Shown: piece after piece, positions 51,829 to 59,156 of the stretch | Position numbering within the stretch: position 1 is the first letter of the stretch | Layout of the letters: every line of letters starts with the position of its first letter | From: Natronococcus sp. A-GB1 | Lineage (GTDB): Archaea > Halobacteriota > Halobacteria > Halobacteriales > Natrialbaceae | Direction: 5' to 3' | Assembly: GCF_029688845.1 (NCBI RefSeq) | Contig: NZ_JARUKW010000021.1 | Span: 1-64,000, forward strand | Length of the DNA stretch: 64,000 bases | Notes under the pieces: generated by a model | Seen by the model: only the letters and a program-made list of their open reading frames with translations | The model's database searches: none | Told to the model about the DNA's origin: nothing | Program-made: the position numbers and the translations under genes

Positions 51829-52904
51829 CTACTCCCGAACCTGCGTCTCCTGCCCCTCGTTGACCTGCATGTCGAACAGCATGGCGAACATCATGAACAT
51901 ACTGCCCATTGTGAACAGCATCAGGCTGGCCGAGCCACGCATGAACAGCGACCCCCCTGAAAGAGTCCAGCATAGAGCGCCCACAAGCCACCCAGTATAC
52001 CGATCCCTGCGGTCCCGGCGCCGAAGAGGTAGAACAGCGCCAACGGATGAAAGTCCAGCACGAGATACTTCACCTTCAGCCGCCAGAGGAAGCCCTTCAG
52101 GAGCATGCCCGAGACGTTCCAGATGTAGCTCGGATAGCTAATCGAGGACTCCTCGTCGCCGTACAGCGCCGGCATGGCGACGTCGGCGACGCGCATCCCC
52201 TTGGCGTTGAGTTTGATCAGGAGGTCGTTGCAGTAGCCGTAGTACTCGTACAGGTCCTCGAGCCCGGCGTTTTCGAGTGCATAACTCGAGATCGCCGTAT
52301 ATCCGTTCTGGGGGTCCATCGTCTTCCAGTACCCCGAGGCGATCTTCGTCAGGAACGTCAAAATGGAGTTGCCGAAGAAGCGAAACGGCGGCATATCCTC
52401 GCGGAACTCCTTGTACAGCAGCCGGTTGGCTTTGGCGTAGTCGGCCTCATCCTCGACGATCGGATCCAGCAGCCGGGTCATCTGCTCGAGGTCCATCTGG
52501 CCGTCGCCGTCGACGGTCACAGTGATGTCGGTGCCCTCCTCGCGAGCGGCCAGATACCCCGTCTTGATCGCCCCGCCCGCACCGAGGTTCTCGCGGTGTT
52601 CGATCGGGACGACGCGCCCGACGGGGTCGTGGACGATCGCGCGCTCGGCGAGCATCCCGCCGCCGTCGGTGCGGGCCTCCTTGGCATAGCCGAGCTCCTG
52701 GCCGCTGGCCTCGACGAACGACTCGCTGACGCCGGCGTCCTCGCGGGCCGCTTGCAACATCTCGTCCCAGGTCCCATCGCTCGAGCAGTCGTCGATGACG
52801 AACATGCGGTCGACGTAGTCGGGCATCGCCCGGATCACGTCGCCGATGAAGCCTTCCTCGTTGTACGCGGGGATGACGACGCCGATCGTGTGGTCGCGGT
52901 ACAT
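51829..52904 (-). CDS. family 2 glycosyltransferase, frameshifted near the C terminus
   Basis: GT-A domain MYRDHTIGVVIPAYNEEGFI, VIDDCSSDGTWDEML, HRENLGAGGAIKTGYLAARE, DITVTVDGDGQMDLEQMTRL (DxD). Two C-terminal helices anchor it (KVKYLVLDFHPLALFYLFGA, GILGGLWALYAGLFQ). The frame as read ends at 51921, but one extra G in the run of six (51952-51957) would give GGSLFMRGSASLMLFTMGSM and MMFAMLFDMQVNEGQETQVR E to a stop at 51829, the ending expected for this haloarchaeal GT2 type. Either a sequencing slip or a real phase-variable or recent frameshift. One base separates it from the upstream dehydrogenase gene. Confidence 0.85.
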
Positions 52905-52905
52905 G

Positions 52906-54258
52906 TTACAGCCTCCGGTAGGTGAACAGCTCCGCCTGTGCGTCGAACGTGCCGTCGATGTCGACTAACACGGGGTCGGCGGCCATCTCGTCGGCCAGCG
53001 TCGCCGGTGACAGCGACTGGAACTCGGTGTGGGGGGTCCCGATGACGAGCCCGTCGAAGTCGGTGACGTCGAAGGCGTCCTGGATCTCGATGTCGAACGC
53101 CTCACGGGTCGCCTCGGGGTCGGCGTGGGGGTCGAAGCCGACGACCTCGATGCCGTAGCTGCGCAGCTCCTGGATGACGTTGTCGATCTTCGAGGTGCGG
53201 ATGTCGTCGACGTCGGGCTTGTACGCCAGCCCCGCGACGAGCACGCGGCTGTGCTTGAGGACCTTGCCGCTGTCGTTCAACGCCCGGATCGTCAGCTCGG
53301 CGATGTGATCGGGGACGGCCTCGTTGACTTCCCGGCCCGTGCGGATGAGCTCGGGGGCAAAGCCCTGGCGCTCGCTCTCGTAGAGCAGATAGAAGGGGTC
53401 GACGGGGATGCAGTGGCCCCCAACCAGCCCGGGCCGGTAGTCGTGGAAGTTCCACTTCGTGCCCGCGGCCTCGAGGACGGCCTCGGTGTCGAGCCCGAGC
53501 TCGTCACAAATCATTGCGAGCTCGTTCATCAGGGCGATGTTCAGATCGCGCTGGGTGTTTTCAACACATTTGGCGGCCTCGGCGGTCTCGATCGAGGGCG
53601 CCTCGTGGAGGCCGGCGTCGACGACGGTGCCGTACAGCTCGACGAGCTCGTCGCGGCCCTCGTCGGTGAGCGCGCTGACGATCTTGACGACGTTCGCCAG
53701 CCCGTGTTCGTCGTCGCCGGGCACCATCCGCTCGGGCGAGTACCCCACACCAAAGTCCTCGCCGGCGGTCAGCCCGGAGGCTTCCTCGAGGGCCGGGATG
53801 AACACCTCCCGCGTGGCGCCCGGATACACCGTCGACTCGAGGACGACGGTCGTCCCTTCGGTCATGTGCTCGCCGACGGTCCTGGCGGCGCCCTCGACGA
53901 TCCCGAGATTGGGCTTCTCGGTGTCGTCGACGGGGGTCGGAACGGCGACGATGACGACGTCGGCGTTCGCGATGTCGGCGCTGTCGGTCGTAAAGTCGAT
54001 CTCGCCGTCGGCGATCGCCGCATCACCGACGTCGCCGGTGGGGTCGGTCCCGGACTCGAGGGTGACGACCTTCTCGGGGTCGATGTCGAATCCCGTCACG
54101 CTGTTGCCCGCGGCGTCGAACGCGGCGGCCAGCGGAAGCCCGACATAGCCCAGGCCAACGACACAGACGCTCGCGGTCGCACTGGCCGGCTCTTCGTACT
54201 GATACGTCGCGACGTTGCCCTCCGCTGAGTTCTCGGGACTCGAGCCGCCGGCTGTCAT
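52906..54258 (-). CDS. nucleotide-sugar dehydrogenase (UDP-HexNAc 6-dehydrogenase type)
   Basis: 450 residues. VVGLGYVGLPLAAAFDAAGN (NAD site), VVLESTVYPGATREVFIP, and the active-site stretch RPGLVGGHCIPVDPFYLLYE, where GGHCIPVDP with the catalytic Cys is characteristic of WecC/TviB/WbpA-type enzymes that make UDP-ManNAcA or UDP-GlcNAcA, as distinct from the GGSCFPKD of AglM. C-terminal domain LVAGLAYKPDVDDIRTSKID. First gene of a two-gene operon with the GT2 gene. Confidence 0.9.
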   Translation of the reverse strand: MTAGGSSPENSAEGNVATYQYEEPASATASVCVVGLGYVGLPLAAAFDAAGNSVTGFDIDPEKVVTLESGTDPTGDVGDAAIADGEIDFTTDSADIANADVVIVAVPTPVDDTEKPNLGIVEGAARTVGEHMTEGTTVVLESTVYPGATREVFIPALEEASGLTAGEDFGVGYSPERMVPGDDEHGLANVVKIVSALTDEGRDELVELYGTVVDAGLHEAPSIETAEAAKCVENTQRDLNIALMNELAMICDELGLDTEAVLEAAGTKWNFHDYRPGLVGGHCIPVDPFYLLYESERQGFAPELIRTGREVNEAVPDHIAELTIRALNDSGKVLKHSRVLVAGLAYKPDVDDIRTSKIDNVIQELRSYGIEVVGFDPHADPEATREAFDIEIQDAFDVTDFDGLVIGTPHTEFQSLSPATLADEMAADPVLVDIDGTFDAQAELFTYRRL

Positions 54259-54754
54259 CCGGTCCTCCGCAGTGTAGTTCGAGTAATCATTGTTTATAAT
54301 GGCGAATAGTCTGATTCCGCGGTAGTTGAGTCGAATAGATGTATTTGAGGAATCAGTAAATAGCTGTCGGAGTATGAGGAATTACTCGGCCGTACGCATC
54401 ATGTCCCCGAACTGGTTCCGTTAGAACGGGCGGACGGCGGCGAGACTGAAGCGCCCGCAGCGCGTGGGCGTGGCCGCCAGAGGCAATCAGCGATTACCGA
54501 CTCCGATGGCGCTCGAGTACCGGCGTGTTGTCGGGTACGCTCTCGAATAGGGTCCCCAAAACTCACATCCGCTCCGACACCGCGAGTGACACGAGGGCCC
54601 CACCAGCGCTCGAGTGCACGCTCGATTCACCTGGGCTCGAGACCGGCCGCGCGGGGAGTGTTGACCACAACCACCGTCATTGAACGGCTCGCACACCGCT
54701 CATCACCTTCTGGAGAACCAGTTCGGACAGCGGGCCGGAAATCTGCACAGCCAG
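54259..54754. other. intergenic, no gene recognised
   Basis: First 120 bases are AT-rich and probably the promoter of the dehydrogenase operon. The rest is G+C-rich, with many CTCGAG words but no open gene. Confidence 0.45.
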
Positions 54755-55177
54755 TCAGGGAGCGATATCGGGGGGAAGTGTGAGCGCCTGTGAGTGCTCG
54801 AGCCCGGGGGCGTCGACCGTCATGTCGACGGTAGCTTGCGCGGGAACGGTGATACGTTCGGTCTGGTCGCCGACAACGACTTCAACCGGACCGTGGTCAG
54901 CGGGTAGCGAGATTGCGCCGTCTGCGTCAGTGGTTGCCTCGCCGATTGTGTCCCCGGTTCGGGGGTCGACAAGCGTAACCTCCTCGCCTTCGACCGCGTT
55001 GCCTTCGTCGTCAGTAACGGTGACGTCCACCGAGCTTTTCGAGTCACAGGCGCCCACAACTCCCGTACCGAGAAGGAGGAGACAGACGAGTACAGCGAGC
55101 ACGACCGGCCAGTAGCGGCGGTCCCGAGACCGAACGAGCCGAACGCGAACCACAACACGTCGAAGTACCCGATTCAT
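54755..55177 (-). CDS. lipoprotein-like protein with carboxypeptidase-regulatory-like domain
   Basis: 140 residues. Basic N terminus (MNRVLRRVVVRVRLVRSRDR), hydrophobic helix VVLAVLVCLLLLGTGVVGAC ending in a lipobox-like VGAC, then a beta-sandwich of about 80 residues: SSVDVTVTDDEGNAVEGEEV, TLVDPRTGDTIGEATTDADG. This fits Big/CarboxypepD_reg-like surface domains. Anchored outside the membrane; role unknown. Confidence 0.72.
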   Translation of the reverse strand: MNRVLRRVVVRVRLVRSRDRRYWPVVLAVLVCLLLLGTGVVGACDSKSSVDVTVTDDEGNAVEGEEVTLVDPRTGDTIGEATTDADGAISLPADHGPVEVVVGDQTERITVPAQATVDMTVDAPGLEHSQALTLPPDIAP

Positions 55178-55748
55178 TCCTCTTTTTCAAGTATTCATGG
55201 AGGCAAACATGAACCTCTAGAAGAAGGATGTTGCTGCCGGCTTTGGTAATTATCGGCAGTACAGTAGCGCTCGCCCGGGAGGAGGGTCGGTGTCGCTTCT
55301 GGCGGCGGCGCTCGCTCGCCTCGGTTTGTCATCTTTCCCGGCCTGACAATCGCGGTAGTGTACAGCGGCGACCGCCGGGGTGAAAAGCACCGGGCTCGGG
55401 AGTCGCCAACGGGGATAAGCCCCCGCCGGCGCTCCCCGGTCAGCGGGGACCGACCACCACCTGCCCTCGCGGTGAACCAGCCCTCGAGGGGTGAGCACCC
55501 TCCTGCCACGGGTGCCCATTTGGTTCAAATCCCCATTTATTGTTAAAACTTGCTAAATGGTTAGTTTTTACGAGAGTAGAGCGATCGGAACCGAGGGGCT
55601 CCCGGGGGAAGTCGGGTCGCGGTGGCTGGACGCGACGGCGACCGGGAGCGGGCAGAGTCGTCGGTGGGCCGGCCGAGTCGGCCCTCGGCGGTCTCGGCGG
55701 ACGTGTGACAGGCGGGACAGCGCGGTCGGGGCGCCTCGGTAGGCCTCG
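55178..55748. other. intergenic, no gene recognised
   Basis: G+C-rich with an AT-rich interval around 55520-55570. No convincing frame. The 3' end meets the stop of the HalOD1 gene. Confidence 0.45.
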
Positions 55749-56036
55749 CTACAGGGTGTCCTCCGGCTGGTGTGGCTCGCGTCGGTCGGCGTTCGTCTCC
55801 GACGATGGACAGACCGAGACGGTGCCCGTCTCGTCGACGGTGACCGTGTAGTCGCCGTAGGCAAACCGTACGACGCCGGTGAACTCGGTTCGGGCGTGCT
55901 CGGGGGTGTGGACCAGCCGCTCGAGTGCAGCGACGTCGATCACGGCCTGGACGGGCGGCTCGAGCGTGGCCGGCTCGACCCCCTCCCGGGCAGCGATCTC
56001 CCGCGCGATCGTGACGCCAAGCGCTGGTGACTCCAT
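55749..56036 (-). CDS. HalOD1 output-domain protein
   Basis: 95 residues from MESPALGVTIAREIAAREGV. EPATLEPPVQAVIDVAALER, LVHTPEHARTEFTGVVRFAY and GDYTVTVDETGTVSV match the halobacterial output domain 1, a small alpha/beta domain thought to act in signalling. Standalone form. The start codon is the only ATG consistent with the domain boundary. Confidence 0.8.
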   Translation of the reverse strand: MESPALGVTIAREIAAREGVEPATLEPPVQAVIDVAALERLVHTPEHARTEFTGVVRFAYGDYTVTVDETGTVSVCPSSETNADRREPHQPEDTL

Positions 56037-56120
56037 AGCACGATCACCACGACGACCCACTTGAAACTCAGTCAGACATCCCGCCGCTGAGAACGAGCCG
56101 GATGACACAAATATAGCGGA

Positions 56121-56150
56121 AGCCCACGACTTCAGTTGTGGGAGGAAGTC
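56121..56150 (+). mobile_element. orphan IS200/IS605 right end
   Basis: CCCACGAC-TTCA-GTTGTGGG (56123-56142, one G-T pair) followed by AGGAAGTCAC is the usual right end of haloarchaeal IS200/IS605 (TnpB-type) elements, normally CCCACGGCTTCAGCCGTGGG. No tnpA or tnpB is present. The stem has changed on both sides yet still pairs. Confidence 0.7.
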
Positions 56151-56153
56151 ACA

Positions 56154-56528
56154 ATGGACCAATCCGACACGGACCCGCCGCTCAGTGCGCTTGCCCACCG
56201 GCGCCGACGCGCCGTACTGGCCTGTGTCCGCGAGCACAACGTCGTGACGCTTGCCGACCTCGCGGACGAACTCGCCGTCGACGAACACGGCGCGACGATC
56301 GACGGGGTTCCGGCCGCCGCCGTCACGGAACTGTACCTCAGTCTGTACCACCACCACGTCCCCACACTCGAGGACGCGGGGCTCGTCGCGTACGACCAGG
56401 AGCAGGACCTGGTGACGATCACCGGGGCGGGAACCACAGCCCACGCCTACCTCGAAGAACAGGTCTACGAGTTCACCGAGTCCCGCTCCCAGCCGTCCCG
56501 GGAGTGTCCCGACGAGGGGTCGTGCTGA
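56154..56528 (+). CDS. DUF7344 winged-helix protein
   Basis: 124 residues from MDQSDTDPPLSALAHRRRRA. LAHRRRRAVLACVREHNVVT, LADLADELAVDE and LYLSLYHHHVPTLEDAGLVA YDQEQDLVTIT are the DUF7344 pattern: a winged helix with a long basic first helix, common in haloarchaea as putative transcription regulators. The ATG lies four bases after the IS200/IS605 right end, so that end now forms its 5' flank. Confidence 0.82.
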   Translation: MDQSDTDPPLSALAHRRRRAVLACVREHNVVTLADLADELAVDEHGATIDGVPAAAVTELYLSLYHHHVPTLEDAGLVAYDQEQDLVTITGAGTTAHAYLEEQVYEFTESRSQPSRECPDEGSC

Positions 56529-56660
56529 GACCGAACCTCCTATATGACCTCGCAGGCCGGTGAGATCGACCCGGTCCTCGACGTCGCTCGAGCCGATCGG
56601 TAGCCTCGCGAACGCACAGAAGCCACCAAAATTCAACCAGCCACTGGCTCACGGGGGCGA

Positions 56661-56792
56661 CTACGCCTGTGTGTACTCGAGCAACAGCCCGACCAGTTCG
56701 AAATAGCCCAGCAATCCGAGCGAGACGGTCAGACAGACCAGCAACACCGGCGGCAGTGAGTGTCGAAGCCCGGTTGGACCTCCGTATCTCAC
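56661..56792 (-). CDS. small single-span membrane protein
   Basis: 43 residues from a GTG (VRYGGPTGLRHSLPPVLLVC LTVSLGLLGYFELVGLLLEY then TQA). One hydrophobic helix over most of its length. Reads to 56930 upstream as well but that part is Arg-rich and unlikely. Low-complexity evidence only. Confidence 0.45.
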   Translation of the reverse strand: MRYGGPTGLRHSLPPVLLVCLTVSLGLLGYFELVGLLLEYTQA

Positions 56793-57170
56793 TGTCGCCC
56801 CCCTGGAATCGGTCTCCTCGGTCGTGTCGCGGCATCGGTGCTGCTCGGCGGTGACGGTCCAAGACCTGTGTCGCCGGCGCGTGCCTCGTGCATGGATAGT
56901 TCCATAGTAGATACCACCATTCAAAAACACCGGTCAGACGGCTGTCAGACAGCGCCGTCTCGATCCTGTCGATCGGGATCCGCTGCACTCGCTGGCCGAG
57001 GGACCGAGCCCGCCCCAGCCATGGCGCCGAATCGGACACCCGTGTCCAGCCCACTTCGAGCGCGCCGTCAGTTGGAACGCTGGCACCAGTGCGTCCGGAC
57101 CGGGCGTCATGCACAGATTGACCATAGCCAGTAGATATTTTCACTAGAAGATATAAACGAAATACAGCAT

Positions 57171-57464
57171 ATGCCACACACGGTCGTGATCGAGGGGACG
57201 AGCGTCACGATCGGTGCCCAGACGAGACTGCCGACCCTGCGGAAGGCGATGGGCATCCCCGACGAGACGACCGCCTTCTACCGAACGAACGACGTCATCC
57301 GGATCCTCCACGACGCCGACCCGGTCGCGACACAGGTCCCGGACGGGACCGTCATCGAGTTTCACGCGGGCCCGATCGGCCCGGCAACCGAGCTCGGGGT
57401 CGACGACACTCGGGATGCAGACGTCGACCGCGACGATGACGCGGGAGACGACGATGGGGACTGA
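57171..57464 (+). CDS. beta-grasp-like small protein
   Basis: 97 residues: MPHTVVIEGTSVTIGAQTRL, PTLRKAMGIPDETTAFYRTN, DVIRILHDADPVATQVPDGT and VIEFHAGPIGP, then an Asp-rich tail. Strand-turn-strand-helix-strand order and size suggest a ubiquitin-like beta-grasp, similar to multiubiquitin-type domains; it lacks a C-terminal Gly-Gly, so it is not an obvious protein modifier. TATA-like AGATATAAACG about 20 bases upstream. Confidence 0.65.
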   Translation: MPHTVVIEGTSVTIGAQTRLPTLRKAMGIPDETTAFYRTNDVIRILHDADPVATQVPDGTVIEFHAGPIGPATELGVDDTRDADVDRDDDAGDDDGD

Positions 57465-57606
57465 GCTTCGGAGAGAGCAACGGTGTAGCCGTCCGCAGCT
57501 CGAGGGAACGCGACGTGACACCGATACCGATAACGCGAGAGGAACGTGTTCGCTCTTCAGCCGACAGCGGAGCTCTCACAGCAGCGAAGAAGAGTCGAGC
57601 AACGGC

Positions 57607-58152
57607 CTACAGCAGTTCGATTTCGGGGCGAGCCAGGATAATCAGTTCCTGTTCGGTCAGCTCGCCGTCCGCGTACGCACGCAGTTTGTCGGCGTCGATC
57701 TGCGCGGTCGCGAGCGTCGGTCCGGACTCATATGCGAGGTCGGCCTCGACGGTCTCGATCTGGCCGAAGAATCCCTCGGCGTCCTCGATCCCCTCCTCGA
57801 GTGCGGGCGGGAGTTCCTCGAGATCCTCGCGGAGCTGCGCTGGGTCGTCGATCGTCGTCACCAGGGAGACGGTGAGCGTCCGGCCCCGGCGCCGGAACGC
57901 CTCGATGCGGACCTCGCCGCTGTCGAGTTCGACCGCCTCGGGGACGAAACCGGGAACGCCGGTAGGGCCGTCCTGCCCCCGTCCTGCACCGGGGTGGTCG
58001 TCCCGCTGGTTGCCCTGCCCGCCGCTGTTGCCGGGACTGTCGTCGGCCGCGCCGCGCCCCGCGCTGGTCTCCGACTGGAGCTCGCCGACACAGCCGGCAA
58101 CGAGCGTTGTGAGCACACCGGTACTACCCAGGAGGATCGTTCGTCTATCCAT
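57607..58152 (-). CDS. Tat-exported lipoprotein
   Basis: 181 residues from MDRRTILLGSTGVLTTLVAG then Cys: a short signal with Arg-Arg and a lipobox (LVAGC), so the mature protein is lipid-anchored outside. A Gly/Asn/Asp-rich linker (SAGRGAADDSPGNSGGQGNQ) precedes a compact domain (VRIEAFRRRGRTLTVSLVTT, EGIEDAEGFFGQIETVEADL) of a type seen in haloarchaea but unnamed to me. The start at 58152 is chosen over 58164 because the signal begins there. Confidence 0.8.
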   Translation of the reverse strand: MDRRTILLGSTGVLTTLVAGCVGELQSETSAGRGAADDSPGNSGGQGNQRDDHPGAGRGQDGPTGVPGFVPEAVELDSGEVRIEAFRRRGRTLTVSLVTTIDDPAQLREDLEELPPALEEGIEDAEGFFGQIETVEADLAYESGPTLATAQIDADKLRAYADGELTEQELIILARPEIELL

Positions 58153-58377
58153 ACCTCCACCCATCTTGTCCGTCTATTAATAGGTTTTCATATCTACATA
58201 ACTAGAATCATATCTTACTACAGGATACGAAAGATGCTTTTTAATTTCTAGTTTGGTTTATGACTCTGTCTCACTAGTCGAAAAAGCCCAGGGCGTCGCT
58301 CGACGAAGCACCGGGCGGCTTGCGATCGGTCGACACCGGCGTCAGTGCGATCGGGTCTCGACTCGAGCGCTAGCTGC

Positions 58378-58557
58378 TCAGGGTGAGCGCGTGCCGAGCG
58401 GTCGCTCGGTGTGTGACTCGTCTGCCTCGGCGGCGCCACCGTTGTTGAGGTCCCGGTAGGTCGTACAGTTCGGACAGCCCGAGACCGCCCCCTCAACACC
58501 GAACACCCGAATGAAGTCCCGGGTGACGTACCCTCCACAGTCACGACAGTGTGGCAT
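58378..58557 (-). CDS. DUF7563-like zinc protein
   Basis: 59 residues, MPHCRDCGGYVTRDFIRVFG then VEGAVSGCPNCTTYRDLNNG. CRDC and CPNC form a zinc ribbon; MP.C..CG..VT....RVF matches the haloarchaeal DUF7563 pattern. The tail is disordered. Role unknown. The promoter side carries TAATATCTATGG. Confidence 0.78.
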   Translation of the reverse strand: MPHCRDCGGYVTRDFIRVFGVEGAVSGCPNCTTYRDLNNGGAAEADESHTERPLGTRSP

Positions 58558-59156
58558 AACTGGATCGTACGTGGCCAGCCACTAATATCTATGGTGACAG
58601 AAATTGAGTTGATATTTCAAAATTTGTCGATGGGGGAAGCTCACTGCGGGCGTGGACACGGCCGGGGGCGAGCGCGCTGTCGGTGGCCCGGCGGGTCCCG
58701 ACCTGCTCTCTTCCGGGGGAGACTCGAGTCACGGACCGAAGACCACGGCATCCGTCGAAGCCGAAACCGAGCGCGCCCTGTGCTGTCCGGAAGCCCTGGG
58801 AGCGGCTGCCGGCCGGTGGCGACTGTCGTCCCTCCCGAAGGGGGAGTCCCACGGGGTCCGTACGACTTGGTTCGCGCGCCACGGCCGGTCTCCCCACCGG
58901 TAGCCACTCGAGTGGCTGGCGACTCCGGTTCCGACAGCGTTCACTTCCACGGAATAGCGAGGCGGATGCCACGGGGCGTGACTCCGAGGCGGTTGACTGG
59001 GGGTGGCACAGCTCTTTCAGGAAACGATGCAAAGGAAGAGACGGAGTTCGGCCCTGTCACACGCACCGAACTCGTTTTCCAGCGAGCACGCCACTAGGCG
59101 TCCCCAGCGGGTAGCTCGGATGCCCTAGCGACTGGCACTGTCAGGCCGGCGACGCC
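58558..59156. other. intergenic, no gene recognised
   Basis: About 600 bases, mostly G+C-rich with overlapping shadow frames on both strands, none with motifs. May hold decayed sequence. Confidence 0.45.

Noticed and set aside
53029-54228. A 399-codon frame antisense to the nucleotide-sugar dehydrogenase
   Set aside because: Valine/aspartate/glycine-rich complement of a typical haloarchaeal gene; the opposite strand carries the GGHCIPVDP active site.
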